Below are positions 35,045 through 48,830 of a DNA stretch of 64,000 bases, piece after piece. The DNA comes from Cenococcum geophilum 1.58. Taxonomy: Eukaryota; Ascomycota; Dothideomycetes; Gloniales; Gloniaceae. The notes beneath the pieces were generated by a model. It was not told where the DNA came from and searched no databases. It worked only from the letters and a program-made list of their open reading frames with translations. A program made the position numbers and the translations under genes. The DNA lies in assembly GCA_001692895.1 (NCBI GenBank), contig KV748180.1, forward strand, positions 2,970,195-3,034,194. The letters run 5' to 3'. Positions within the stretch are counted from its first letter, which is position 1, and the number at the start of each line of letters is the position of its first letter.

Positions 35045-35231
35045 TGTTACGGCACTGACCTAACGTATACTGTTTTATACTATCTTGTACTATTTCCTAC
35101 TGTTAGTTAGCCCACTACTAGTACCTTGGCGGCCGGCCCTACTATTTATATATAATACCCCATTTCCACCTTCTTCTCCTCTTTATACTATAACGTAGTT
35201 ATTTAGTCTACTTCATTGTAGCACTGTGATA
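35045..35231 (+). repeat. 3' LTR, family A
   Basis: Starts TGTTACGGCACTGACC and ends CACTGTGATA, followed by duplication TAATA. The purine-rich AAGGAAAAGGAG just upstream is the likely polypurine tract. Confidence 0.92.
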
Positions 35232-35236
35232 TAATA

Positions 35237-36812
35237 GCTATTAAATTTTAATAGCACTGGCTAATAAAGCAAGCTCCGCTAAGGAAACTTAATAAAAGGA
35301 TTATGTGGCGGCCTAGTAATTTAGGATCTAAATTATTATAGGTAAAAGTATCCGTAATACTGTTATATAGCTCTATATAAAGGGTAGTTTAGTTAAAGCG
35401 GACCTAGTTAAGCTTATTTTAATTATATAGCGCCTATATATCTATAACATACTACTAAAATAGCCGGCAGTAGGTAAAAGGTACTAACCTAGAGTTAAGA
35501 TAGACGTATTGGTAAAACTAAAAGTATGCCTATTATATTAAACGGGTTTACTAGCGGGCTTAATTAGAGTCGCGTAGCTAAAGACCCTAGTACTATCTAG
35601 TATAACCGCGATGGAAGAGCAGTATATAGTGGAGCGGTATATATACGGTATGCGTTAAGTTAATACGGTAGTATTACGGCTACTTATTAGGCGTATAACG
35701 CTCCGCAAGTATAATATTGCGGAAGGTAGTATTACCGTACCTATTTAGTATAATAACGGCCATCTTATTACTTATTAGGAGGTTCTTACAATAGTAATTA
35801 GCACTAGCCTTTAAGATAAGCCGTATTTATAGGTTTAAGATAATTTATAATAGGGTTATTATAGGCTAAGCCTAAAGCTATTTCTTTAGAGTTTAATAGA
35901 GGGCGATAAAAGGGTTCCGTACTTTAGATAGTATAGTAGTAAGGTACTATAGAATAGCTATATCTAGCTAGGTATTTGGACGGGCCTATAGGTAAATATC
36001 TATAGTATAACTAGGGTTATAAAAGTATAGCTAGGCATACTACGGAGTAATATCAGTAGGAGGCTTTAGCGGGCTCTATAGATGGTAAAGCTTATTATAT
36101 ATTTAGAAGCAATTTAGGCTGCCCTAGGCTACGCTATGGTTAGTAATAGTATAGTTTACGGATATAAAAGCTAATGCTGCATTATATAAGCGAAGCCGCT
36201 CCTTAAACTGCCTAGTAGAAGTAGTACTAGACTCTAAAAGATCGCGTAGATATTCTAGCAAAGGCTAGAATAGAGGGAGGGTTATATTATCGTGCTTATA
36301 GCAGGCTTTAAAGCGTAGATTACTAGGCTATAATATACTAACACGTTTATTAATCCAATGTAGAGCGGTGTAGAAGTTATAGGTAACGTCTATAGGACTA
36401 AGATTTAGCTGCTCTATAATATGGCAGATAGTAGTAATAGGGCCACAATCTAGCTGCTCGGCGATAGGGCGGACGGTAGTAGGTCGCGGCTAGATTAATA
36501 TAGGCGGTCGCGGCTGGATTAATACGGGCGGTATAAGGGGAGAAGCAGCGGCAGAAGCAGCGTCGGAAGTAGTAGTAGCTATATTTTAGGGTATAGGCCG
36601 TAAAAGGCCTGCTAAAGGTTATCGTCAGGACCGTTCCTTTCTTTTCTCCTATATATAGAGTTAGAAAGACAGTAAATAAAAAAAGGATAAAAAGGATTAA
36701 CCCTATAAGATTTACAGATCTTATACGGAGCTTTTTGGCAGTTATTTAGTATAAAGTTAGTAAAAGGGTAATACCCCTTATAGGTAGTACAGAATGTATA
36801 ATTAGAAGGCAT
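35237..36812 (-). pseudogene. Helitron pseudogene, N-terminal part
   Basis: Starts at an ATG at 36812; the first 66 codons are open (CTTYKGYYPFTNFILNN, KAPYKICKSYRVNP), a Cys-rich head seen in fungal Helitron proteins with some Cys now Tyr. Further down it reads RPIAEQLDCGPITTICHII, ALHWINKRV and QFKERLRLYNAALAFISVNY (about 36480-36120), then runs to the Gypsy target site. With 25380-28399 it forms one gene broken by the insertion and by many stops. Confidence 0.82.
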
Positions 36813-36886
36813 TTAGGCGATAGGTAGAGTAGTAACTGGGGTAAGGTAGGATTTAGGGATAGGGTTTTTTTAATAGTGAGGTAGTA

Positions 36887-38467
36887 TGTCCCCCATTAGG
36901 TGACCAGACCAAATTTTAACTAATATATCTCTTAGGTTGGATCCAAATTTAGTATAACGTAGATTTATAGATTATAGATATTAAAATAACAAGCTGAAAA
37001 TCTTTAACGTGTAAGATATATTTGGTATAAAGATTAGCTATTATATCACTATATATACTAAGTATTTTTTTAAAATATATACTAATGGATTAGTAAGGTA
37101 TTAAAGAATATCTTTTTAGTAGGTAACGTCTTAGCCACCCAATTGACCTACCTGCTAATTACGATTTAAATTACCCCTTTTCTTATATATCTTACCTTTC
37201 CTATACCACAACTATAGATTCTACGGCTGCCGCACTGCTTAAACTTAATTAAAAAGCTTGAATGGAAATTATAATTAAGCCTTTAGAAGCTAACCCTAAC
37301 TAATCTGTTCGTAAGCTTGCTAAAACTTCCTACCTACTATAATCGACTCTTAACTACTGTTAGAGAGGACGCCGATTATATAAAGAGGCCCATTAAGCCT
37401 AACAAAAACTTATAGTCTTTAAGGAGTATTTTATTGTTAAATAGATTAATACTATAAAAAGCTAGGGGTGGCTACCCTAAATCTAATACCTTAAATCTAT
37501 AGGCAAAGATATTCTTAAAGTAAAGAATTGTTCTATAGAGCTTGGCTAATACTAGTATAAGAACTTCCTTAAATGCTACCTAGAACTTAAAGCTTAATTT
37601 ACTAAAGGCCTTAATTAAAAGCAAAAGGGTGCTAAAGACCCCAAAATTATTAAGGATTGGTTTAAGTTATATATAGCTATCCCTTAGCACGGTAGGGTCC
37701 TTGGAATTAGTGGTCCGTATAAGAATACTAAAATTAAGGCTACGTATGTATCTATGTTTAAAAGCTTAATATAACTGTAATATATATATAATACCGCTCT
37801 ATATAGAGGACGGGCGCTAGCTACCTTATATTACTTAACTTAACTCTAAACATGAAGCTTATATATCAAAATACTAAGAAATTAAAAGCTTTGTATTCCT
37901 AAGTACGGGCATTAAATTTAGCGAGTTTAATTGGCTAGTTGTTATCGATAAGCCAAGGGCCCTAATTACCGTGCTAAGGGATAGTTACTAAGTATAGAGT
38001 CTTTAAGGGAGATTAATATAATATGGATAAGAAGGGAATTGCAATAGGAGTTGGTAATATAGTTAAGGTGTTAGTATTATAATTAGAGGCTAAAGTCTTT
38101 GCTATAGAGCCAGGTAATTATAAGTGGGTATTCTTAATTAAATGCGTCTTAGGAAATCGATATTGGCTACCTTCCTATATTATCTTTAAAGGAAAGCAAA
38201 TATAATAAGCTTAGATAACCTTACGCCTTAATCGCCAAATAGTTATCTAGGTAAGCGATTTAGAGTAAATAAATTCGGATATCGCTCTTAATTAGTTGCA
38301 CTACTTTAACCTATATATAAAGCTATAACTCTAAGGAATCTATTATATATTAATTCTTAATAGCTATAAGAGCTATATATTAATGCAATTTATTAAGTAT
38401 TATAAAGCTTATAAGATCGTAGCCTTCTACCTCCCCCCTATTTAACGTATAGACTTTAGCCTCTTAA
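36887..38467 (+). pseudogene. pogo/Fot1-type DDE transposase pseudogene, 3'-truncated
   Basis: N-terminal helix-turn-helix region is at about 37300-37500. A Tc5-type DNA-binding stretch reads LGQYWYKNFLKCYLELKAQFTKGLNQK and IIKDWFKLYIAI in pieces (about 37550-37690). The catalytic region includes LILNSYKSYILMQFIEYY (about 38348-38400), where LILDGHxSH is expected, and FYLPPYLTYRLxPLNV (about 38420-38467), the family's PPHxTHxLQPLDV motif. It stops abruptly at the Gypsy LTR start 38468. The left end is placed at a TA (36885-36886) before TGTCCCCCATTAGGTGACC; no right TIR is available to confirm. Confidence 0.8.
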
Positions 38468-38892
38468 TGTAACAAAGCCTTATAGGAAATACTACGGTGG
38501 ACTTATTAATAGGCTAGGTATATAAGTTAGGGAATAGTTAATAATAATAATATAACTAGTAGAGTGGTTACCTAATAGATTAACTCTAATTATATTCTAA
38601 GATTTACTATAAAGAAGAAAACTATCTAGGTAGGAACTGTAGTCCTTTAAATATATAATACTGCGCCTAAGAAATATACTAAGTACGTTAATACGTTAAT
38701 ACGTTAGTATATTACGTTCCCATGTTCCTATATTTCTATATTCTAAACTTATAACGTACCTAGCTATATAACTTAACTACCTCTTATTTTATAGCTTAAT
38801 TGGTTTTAGTGCCTCCTATACTATCTTAACTAACCCATTTATATCTCTTTTTAGTGGTTATACTACTATAATACTGCTAATATAAGGTCCGT
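38468..38892 (-). repeat. 3' LTR of family E Gypsy
   Basis: Plus strand TGTAACAAAGCC to GGTCCGTAACA; aligns with 51672-52075 plus 52306-52310. Confidence 0.82.
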
Positions 38893-41412
38893 AACACCAC
38901 CCCCCTCCTCTTTATCTTCGTCCTTAAAGATATCTCCTATCTCTAAGTTATCTATTAGAGGTATAATATTCCCGTTTTTAATTTAATAACCTTTATTATT
39001 TTTAATGCCTCCTATTAGATCCTTTATATCTAATTATTATAATTAGCTAGTAACGTTTATTTTTTCCCCTTAGTAAAGTTATACCGTCCTATTCTTATTA
39101 TACGGAGAAGAAGTTAGTATATATTATAATCGTGGCTCTATCTAGTTGTTAACATTTTTCTTATACTAAGTATATATAAGCAAATATACAGTTATTCTAT
39201 AACGTTTAATCTATCTTTAACGCTAAATATACGCGTCTTATAATTCTATATAATTATTTTATTTCTTATCTAATTTATTTTAGGGTTTCGCGTATTAATA
39301 GCGACTAAAAAACTAAAGAGTAAGCTAGCTAAGGCTCTTGTTAAGGTTTAATATTATTTTAATAAAGCGTTTTAGGCTCTAAGGCTTAACTAGATACTTA
39401 TACTTAGTTATCTTACTTAGCAAAAGTTTATAAAAAGGTAACAACTTATACGCTAGTAGTAAATCCCTTAAATAATCTAGCTTATTTATTACTTTTAACT
39501 AATCCTTTTATTTTTAGTTTCTCCTTAATATTACCTAACCTATTCTCTTTTAATACTCCTATACCTTTCCTATAGCTTTCTTTAAATCCTATAATAGTTT
39601 CTAGGTAGTCTTATTATAGCCTATCTACTTTACTTTGTACTATATTTTATTATTAATGTCCTTATAGTTAATAATCTTTAAAACCTACTATTTGTCTTCC
39701 TCTTATCCTCTATATATATCTACTTTATAAACTAGTAGCTCTATATCTCTATACACTAGCTTTAGTATCGCAATATACTATATAGGGTATATCTTTATCT
39801 TTATCAGTAAGTTAAGTCTATATATAACTTTTAAAATCTTAGCTATAATTTTAAACAGTCCTAGTCTAATATAGTCTAACTTCTTACTTAGTTGTTAACT
39901 TATAAAATTTTTATATAATAGCTACACTTTATCCCCCTCCTTTAGATCTGGTCCTTTAGATCTCCTAGCGTTATAGTACTTTTTTATCTTTTTTATACTA
40001 ATTTTGTTATAGAATAGAGGTCTTTATAAAGATTTATTAGAGTTTCCATACTCTACTTTACTATTTTACTTATTTTCTTTACTTATTGTATTAATAATAA
40101 TATTCTAGGCTTATATCTATAATTTGTCTAAAATAGTAATATCTTTATACCTTCCTATAGTGTTGCGTTATATATAAACTATATAACTAGTAGTAATAAC
40201 ACCTAATTATTCTATGCATAATTAATATAATATCTTAGATACTATTCTAGTATCTAATTTAATCTTTCTATTTATTTATCTGTCTGTAGATAATATATAG
40301 TAAAAGTTACTACTTAAACTTCTTATTCTGCTAGGAATATCTCTTAAAATATTATTATAAATCTTAGATCCCTATCTAATATAATCTTACTTAGTACTCT
40401 ATATCTTATAAACACTTCCTTAATATAGATTCTAGCTATATCTTTTATTCAGATTTCTTCTATATATGCTATAAAGTAGCTCTATTTAGTTAGTTTTTCT
40501 ACTATTACTAAAATTACGTTATATTCCTATTCGGTAATAGGATTTTTTTTTAACTTTAGCAACTTTATAATAAAGTCCTATAATATCGTTTCCTATAGAC
40601 GTTCTAGTACTTTAACTAGCTATAGCTTTCTATATAGTTTATACCTCGTTAATTTATTCCTTTAGCAATCTAAATATTCCCTTAAAACTTTTCTTACTAA
40701 GCCCTAAATTCTGTTAATAATATATTCTTTTTAAAGTCTTAACACTAAGCCTATAGCTCCGTTGTGTCCTTATATTATTCCCTTATAGAAATTTTTAATA
40801 AACTCTTTTATAATATCCTTAGGCACGTATATAGTTTCTTAGTTCTTATACTACTCTATATTTAAATCTTTAGATTATACTTCTTAGATCCTTTTAGTCT
40901 AATCGCTTTCCAGTAACTTGTGTTCCTAAGTTATTATAATTTTAGAGTAATTATATCTAATCAATCCACCCTTATCTTTGCGTAATATTGCCCCTAATAG
41001 CTTCTTATTATTTTGTAGTTTAGCTTTCCTACTTAACGCGTCTACTTTTATATTTTTAGTTCCCTTAATATATTAAATCTTAAAATAGTATTCCGTAAGC
41101 ATTTCTACCTATTTAACCTATCTTTAATTAAGTTCTTTTATTATTAGAAACCCTATTAAGTTCTTATAATTTATTTTAACTATAAATAGTTTCTTTATGC
41201 CTTATAAGAATGCCCTTTATTCCTTAAGTGAATTATACCTAAATAACTCCTTATTATAAATGTTATAGTTTAACTCTAGTAGTATTATCTTCTAACTATA
41301 GTATATTACTGGATACTATATATTTTTATGCTTTTATAGTAGGCATACTCCTAGTATAAAGTCTAATGCATCCGTTTCTATAACCGTTTCTAGTCCTAGT
41401 TAATAGATCTTA

Positions 41413-41698
41413 TGATAACTCTACAGTAGTAGAGTAAAGTTTGCGATACTAGCGCGTCCGTAGGCTTGTTACGGCAGTAGTGGTTCCTAAGAAGGTCAAA
41501 AGGTAAGGAGGTAGGAGCATCACAGGTGACTTATAGGCGCCTCGCAGGCGCCTTATAGGCGAGTCCTAAAAGGCGGGGAGATGGATTACGGGGTTTTCTT
41601 AAATAGAGTTTTCTCCCTATATGTATATAAGGAGTAGTCCGCGTGGGCCCAATAGGGATCCGAATCGGACGTTAAGCAATAAATTACTATTATTATTA
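41413..41698 (+). mobile_element. 5'-truncated Tad-like LINE, 3' end only (286 bp)
   Basis: It is the 3' untranslated end of the LINE seen complete at 43509-49069, with GATCCGAATCGGACGTTAAGC and a tail of ATT repeats. A 13-bp duplication TTAATAGATCTTA flanks it (41400-41412 and 41699-41711), typical of target-primed reverse transcription. Confidence 0.93.
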
Positions 41699-43679
41699 TT
41701 AATAGATCTTAAGGATTAGCTCCTAGGTAAACAACTCTTTAAGTTTTTTAATTAACTTCTTTTATTCTTCCCCCTATACCTATAGTTTCTCTTTCTTTAT
41801 AAGTCTTATAAATAGTTTAATATTCTTTAACTACTATACTATAAACCATCTATAGTAGTTGCAAACTCCTAAAAATAATTTTAACTGCGTTATATTCTCT
41901 AGTTCTTACCAACTTACTATAGCTTTAATTTTCTTTAGGTCTATACTAATATAACCTAGTTTAATAATAAATTTAACAAAATTGGTCTTCCTAGTAAAGA
42001 ACTTATATTTTTTAATTGCTACTAGTATCTATTCTTCTTATAGTCTCTTTAAGACCTATTTAATAGATTCTCAGTGTTCTTCTTTACTTATTAAATAGAT
42101 AATAATATCGTTAAAGTATGCTATAATAAACTTATTAAGGTATTCTCCTAATACGCTATTAATTTGCTTTTAAAATATTACTAGTACGTTTATAAGTCTA
42201 AACTATATAACTAATAGTTTGTATAGTCCTTCCTTTAACCTAAAGACTGCCTTCTATTTGTCGCCTTCTTTAATTCTAATCTAATGGTATACCCATCTTA
42301 GATCTATCTTTGTAATGATTTACGCATTACTTATTCTATCTTAAATTTTGCTAATTAAGGGTAAAGGATATCTATCCTCCCTAGTAATACTGTTTAACTA
42401 TTTATAGTTAATACATAGCCTAAGCTTTCTATTTTTCTTAGGTATAAATAGTACTAGATATTCTGCTAATAACTGCAATAGTCTAATATATCCCTTTTAT
42501 AGGTTTTCTTAAATAAACTCTTTAAGTACTCTTAACTCTTCTTTAGTTAGCTTATAGATTAAAAAGAACTTTAGACTTATTCCTAGTTTTAATTTTAATT
42601 TATAGTTCTATACTATATACTCTAATAGCTTTTTACTTTTTAGGCTCTATAGCTTCTTGCTATACTTATAGTATCTTTTTAGTATATAACTTAAGCCCTA
42701 CTTAATCTTTTTATATATCGCTCCGACTTAGTACTATACTATTTTAGTTTATTATTATATCTTACGTTATTAAGTATCTTTAATATTAACCTAACCTATA
42801 ACCCAATCAATCTTTAGATTATATTTCTATAACTAAGGCATTCCTAGTACTGCCCTACCCCGTCCTAATAGTAAGATATTAAAAGATATCTTAATTTATC
42901 TCCCTTTAATAGTTATTTAAATAGGTCTTATTTTAAGATTAATAATGCCTCCTTAATAGGCTATTAGATCTTTTAAAATTATAACTAGTAAATATAGGTA
43001 CTCTTTTTATCTATAAAGTAGCCCTATTTATTTTACTATTACTAATAAGATATAATTTCTAGTTACTCTATTATCTATTAGTGCCTTAAATTATTAATCT
43101 TACTATTTAACTTATAGATTTAGGTGTTGTCCTTAAATTCCTTTAAGGGTTTAAGCTCCCTCTAGTTTTATAGGCCTCTACTTTTTCTAACTATTAGCTA
43201 CTTAATCCTGTTATACTTAGCTTATTTTTTAACTAATGCCTTATTTACTTTTTATCTTTAATATACTATAAATATATATTCTCTAGGCATTTTCACTACT
43301 ATTATCTATCTAGGTATTCTTCTATAAGGAATCTTTTTAGTTAAAGTATTAAGTCTCCTAACTCCTAAACTTTTATTAAATACTATTTATATATATACCT
43401 AATATTTCTATATTTTTACTCCTCTAGCGCCTAATATATTCTTATAGGGTACTTCCTTTTTTTAATTCTTATATATATCGCATATATTATCTATATATAT
43501 AATCTATAACAGAAAAACAATATTCTTAAAAAAGGAGCTCTTGCTACACCTGGCCCAAAAAGACTAAAACCAACTAAAAGAACCCTAAAAAACACCTAGA
43601 GAATCCCCCTAAGATGCATGCATCGCAGGGGAGGCACACGTCAAACGACGGTGGCTCGCACTCGCGCGCGACCGCTAGA

Positions 43680-45300
43680 ACTACGCCTAGCAATGGCCCT
43701 CCACAACAAAGACAGGCGAATACTACACTATAAAGCGGAAATACCTCTATTAAGAAGGCATCTAATAAAATATAAAGCCTATTAGACGCGTCTAGTATCT
43801 AAAATTATAGGGGAGTAACTATTAGCTATAACGAACTAATGTAGCTAGTAAAATGGCTCCGCCAGTCTAGCGAACCTTAGGCGCCCCTTTAGTAAACCCT
43901 TAATTAAATCCTCTAATGGCTAAGCAAAATTAAAAATAAGTATAACCCCCCCTTACTAGTAAACCGCACCTAGGCCGCTATAGCTATACTTTTATAGCAT
44001 AAGGAACCTACCCCCTTTAAGTTAATAACTAGGTATATAATTATAATATAACCAAATATAGAATAAGTAGAGGGGCTTAGGGGGTAATTAGAAATAGAAG
44101 TCCTTATAAAAATATATAAAGAGGTCTACAATACTGTTATAGTCTAATACCTTAAGAGCAGAGACATTAGAGTTACCTTAAAGGACTAATAGGTAAAGAA
44201 ATAAGCTATAAGAATAGGGAATAGGCTAGGAGAACGTATTAGTATAAAAGTACTTTATAAGGATTACCTAGTTAAAGTCCTAGCGGTTTCTATAAGCCTT
44301 AGGGTAGAAAAAGGACGCCAGGTAGATAATATAGTAATTATATAGAAGATAGTAAGATAAACGGAACGCCTTATACTAGGACTTAAAATCACCTAAATCT
44401 AATGGCTTTAATAGGAAAATATAAACTAAGTATATAATAAGAATAATAAGAGAATATAAGGGTTATTGGAGACTTGCTAGGGAGACGCCGGACGAATATA
44501 TAGCTCCCTTATTGTTAGTATATATATACCAGAAATACAAAAACTCCTTATCTAAAAAGGAATAATTATAAATGGCCTTATATACAATATAAGGCTCTAT
44601 AACTATAGACTACGCCTAGAATAATACTATTGCTGTATATAATAGGGACACACCTAATTTATATGCGCAGTATAGGTATACTGCGGCTACTATGCAGGCC
44701 CCTATAATATAAGATATTGCTTAAATTAAGACTAAATAAAATGCGTAAACTGCCACTAAAGCATATATAAGGCGTAGGAGAGAGAAGACTATATTAAATA
44801 TAGGAGACGGAAGGCAAGGGCTTAATAGCTATAGGAATAACTGCATACTAGGTTATATAAATAGAAATAATAGGTAATAAGCTAGGGGGACGCAGGCGCC
44901 TTCCTAGCGTTTTCTACCTTTAATACTAGAGGGCTAGGCTAGCTATCCTAAGCCTTAACGGGCTAAAAGCGACGCCGCGTAATATTACTAGATTAATTAG
45001 GGATATAAGGGTTATAGGGGATATAAGGGAGAGGATACCCCATAGGAAGACCTCTATAAACAGCGATAGTAGGCTTAAGACTAGGATAATTAAGAATTAG
45101 ACTTAATACGGTAAATATAATATTTATAGCTAACCTATAAAGGGTATATAGCCAACTAGTAAGAATAGGGGAAGAACTGGTAATAATAATAAATTTAGAT
45201 ATAGAAGCGCTAATAGGAATATAAAATATGGGAATAGAAAGCTCTATATAAAATAAGTAGTAACTAGGGTGTAGATATAAGAGATAAAAGCTCTAAATAT
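43680..45300 (+). pseudogene. LINE ORF1 (gag-like) pseudogene
   Basis: Reading on the plus strand gives a gag-like region with traces of CCHC knuckles near 44650-44760 (CxxYRYTAATM-type, Cys/His partly Tyr). Stops are too many to define the ends; coordinates are approximate. Confidence 0.55.
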
Positions 45301-45329
45301 TCTAGAGAAAGTAGAAATAGAAGAAGCGA

Positions 45330-48300
45330 GGAACGAAGGAGAGTTAAAGAACCCTCGCTAGGGGTTTGCCACCTATCTATTATATAGTATAACTACAGCA
45401 ATACAAACTACCGCCTTATAAGGCCCCTACTAGACAGTCTAGACCTAAAGAAATACTATATCCTTACTATATAAGAACCGTATTATAATACCTTTATATA
45501 ATTAATATATTACCCCTAAGGATTCTAGCTCCTATATAAACTAAAAGCAGCTATATATGTATGCTTTATAATTAGCAAGGCTATTAGCCTATCCTTATAG
45601 TTATAGTAGGCAGTTAACCTAAATATTATAGTTATAACAATCTAAATATATAGGGGATTGGTATAAATTATTAATATATATAACCCTAGGGTTAAAGGGG
45701 TCCTATAAATAGAGAATATTATATTAGTAATAAGCTTACTAGAAACCGAAGGTATAAAGTCTATTCTACTAGGAAATATAAACCTCTACTACCCGCGGTA
45801 GGGGGGTATCTATATTACTGTAGATTAACAGTTAAAGTGCCTACTAAGAGCTATAAATATCTAGGGCCTTAAGCTAGCTACCCCCCTAGGAGCAATTATA
45901 TAGCAATAAGGCACCGCTAGAAGTATAATTAACCTTATATTTATAGACGAAGGCCTATACTAGAGACTTAAAAGGTGTAACCCTAAAGAAGAATAGGCAC
46001 TTACCCTAGACTATATCCCTATTTAGATATAGCTAGACCTAAATACTAAAGCGCAACTAAATAAAAAAAGATACGTAATAAGGAAGCTTAAGATAAACAG
46101 TTTCCTTAATATAGTTAAATAACAACTCTAAGACCTAGAAAAAATCCACCTAATACTAAATAAGCAAGGCTTATTAGCTACCCCTAAGGAAATTAACCGA
46201 AGACTAGAAAGGATCTAGGCAGCGATTAAAAATAGGCTAGAAGAGCACTACCTAATCTTAAAACCGGGCCCCTATGTGTAATATATATAGTCTATATAAT
46301 ATACAGTTCTAGTTACTAGCTAATAATAAGCAAGAAGGAAATATATAAGTAGCTATAACCCTAAAGATAAGAGATAATATAAAGATATAAGAAACCAGCT
46401 AAAGAATACCCTAAAAAAAGAAGTAAGGAATAACTAAAGACGGTTTATAAATAAGTATACTTTTAACCCGAGCCTCCCCTATAATAAAGGCCTTTAGGCT
46501 ATAGTAAAATAGGTAAAGAAAAAGGTAGGGCGCTTAGTAGAAGATTTATACCTACTACCCTTATAAAGAGTAGGAGAATTATAGGCTATAAATAATAATG
46601 ATAAGAAGGCAAAGATCTTTATAAAAAGGTTCTTCCCCTAACCAGCTCTAGCAGACCTTAGTAATATTATAGGTAAAACACTGGTGACTTACCTATGGGT
46701 TAACAGTGACATAATAATAGAGGAAATGGCTAGAACTATTAGCCGCCTTTTAAATAATATAGTACTAAGACTAGATGGGATTCTAAATAAGGCCCTAAAA
46801 ACTTATAGGCCACTTATAGCACTTTAGCTTATAGATATAGCTAGAGTATGTTTTACTATAGGCTACTACCCGCAACTTAGAAGATCTATAATAACGGTTG
46901 TCCTATAAAAAGAAGGTAAAGCAGATTACTTAATCCTAGGAAGCTACTGCCCTATTGCCTTAGAAAATACCCTTAGCAAGATCTTAGAAAGGGTAATAGC
47001 GGAACATATAGCAGATACGGTAGAGGAACACGCCCTACTACTATAAAGCTAAATAGGGGCAAGAAAAAACCGCTTAACACTATTAGCACTTACNCTACTC
47101 GCTNCNACNATTAAATCTNTATNGGNGATGNGAAAGGACTTTATAGTATTAATGCTTAGCCTAGATATTAGTAGTGCCTATAACAATATACCCTATAAGC
47201 GTCTCCTATATATCCTTAGGGTAAAGGGCTTCTTAGAATAGATTATATAATTTGTCTAAGGGTTTATAGGCTAGAAAGAAATATTACTAGTCTTTAGCGG
47301 ATACTAGAGCCCCCCTATTACAGTTATAATAGGAATACTATAAAAATTACCCCTCTTGCCTATTCTCTTCCTTTTCTTTATAAGTAACCTACTTAACTCC
47401 TTTAAGGAAGGGGCAACCTAGGGAATAGGCTTCGTTAACGATATAAACCTAATTATATATAGGCCAACAGCTATAAAGAATTATAGAATACTAGAGAAAG
47501 CCTATAACACTTATATAAAATAGGTAAAACGTTATAGAGTCTAATTCTTATTAGAGAAATACTAGCTAATCTATTTTATAAGAAAACGTAACTAATCTGT
47601 AGATCTTTAGTATATAATTCGCATTTAAGGCTTTAGGGGTTAACTAGTTTAGGGCTTAAGGGTATTAGGAGTATAGGTAGATAGTAAGCTCTAGTAAAGC
47701 GTATATATGGCGCAAGCGGCCTATAAAGGCTAAGTATAGTTTATTACTTTATCTAGGATTATTAATTCTATATAGGGTCCATACTTTTAGAGGTCACGCC
47801 TACTATATATAATAGTTGTCTGGCTAACCATAATATATAGATCCAGTATTTGGGCCATTAAAGAAACTAAAAAGGGCCCCCCTAAATTACTCCTTAAACC
47901 ACTTTAAAAGGTCTAGATAGCCTACTTCTAGAGTATTATAGGCGGGTACAAGCAAACGGCTATAGTACTGCTTAAGAAGGAATCTAATATTCCCCCCCTA
48001 TAGTTATATATTAAAGCCGTAGTAATATAAAGGACGCAAAATAAACGCAACTCTAATGTTATAAAGTATATTAAAACACGCCTAAGTAAACTATAGAGGG
48101 ACCTTAAAGTGCCCCGTAGGAGAATAAACTAATAACCCTAAAGTAGGGAAGAGATATTAGAGAAATAGGTAAAGAAAGTAGAAGAAGAATAGTGCCGCTT
48201 TAGGGCCTAGGCCTATATAGAGGAGAAAAGGAGACGCGTAAGAGGTTAGTAAAGATAATAGCAAGATAGAGAAAGGAGCTAAAGTAGAATATATAAGAAT

Positions 48301-48830
48301 GCTAAGAAACTATCTACCGCAATATAATACTAGTTGGACTAATACTAGAGAGGTAAATAGGAGTTAAAGGTATAGAGGCTAACTTAGGTAAGACAAACCT
48401 AAGCTATAGTATAGTTAACGCTATAGGGGGTAAATACCTAAGGGCTCTAAGAAGGCCTAATAAAGGCAGAAAATATAATATTAACACTCTTAAGAACAGG
48501 AATAATAGGACTAAAAGATTAGCTTTACTAGGTGGGAGTTTTAGTAGGTAGCCTAAGATGCAAATATAGCTAGCTAAGACAGACACTAAAACACGTAATA
48601 CTGCTATGCCCCCTACGCACTAATTAAGAAATAATACTCTTAGTAACTAGTATAAAGAACTATAATATACTGCTCTTAATATAAAAAGGCCTTAAGGCGG
48701 TTACCTAGTAGCTTATTAGTTAAAATATACTAAATTAGTTCTGGGTTGCAAGGGAAATAGTAATAAAAGGTAAGGGGGCGAGCAGTAGGTGCCCCCTAGT
48801 AACTCTATAGTAGTAGAGTAATAGTTTATA
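45330..48830 (+). pseudogene. LINE ORF2 pseudogene (endonuclease, reverse transcriptase, zinc motif)
   Basis: The APE-type endonuclease reads GNINLYYPRxGG (45772-45812) for GDFNLHHPRWGG and LDYIPI (about 46005) for SDHxPI. The reverse transcriptase (about 46850-47640) has SYCPIALENTLSKILERVI, LSLDISSAYNNI, FLFFISNLL and GFVNDINLI (47425-47450), where FADD has become FVND. A CxxxS..H....C zinc motif is at about 48555-48605. Asp-to-Asn, His-to-Tyr and TAG/TAA changes fit RIP. The antisense frame at 48404-48586 is not a gene. Confidence 0.85.

Larger units (their letters stand above)
28405..35231 (+). mobile_element. Complete Gypsy/Ty3 chromodomain retrotransposon, family A, inside the Helitron
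   Basis: Two 187-bp LTRs (28405-28591, 35045-35231) with TATTACGGCAC/TGTTACGGCAC starts and TGTGACA/TGTGATA ends are flanked by a perfect 5-bp duplication TAATA (28400-28404 and 35232-35236). The order is gag-PR-RT-RH-IN-chromodomain. Helitron coding sequence resumes on both sides. Total 6827 bp including a later ~102-bp MITE. The pol frame is full of RIP stops. Confidence 0.96.
25212..36884 (-). mobile_element. Helitron (rolling-circle transposon), RIP-degraded, split by a Gypsy insertion
   Basis: The Rep-helicase gene reads from about 36812 down to about 25380 on the minus strand once 28405-35231 is taken out. The 3' terminus is probably near 25212 (hairpin GCCTG-GCG-CAGGC followed by GCGAGAAAT on the minus strand). 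A second terminus copy at 23826 supports this. A canonical CTRR end was not found. The 5' end is set near 36870-36884 (minus strand CTCACTATTAAAAAAACCC) with low precision. The family is certain from the protein motifs; the ends are not. Confidence 0.85.

Noticed and set aside
36612..36812. 66-aa minus frame as an independent small protein
   Set aside because: It is the still-open N-terminus of the Helitron gene and continues in frame past stops into Helitron-like sequence.
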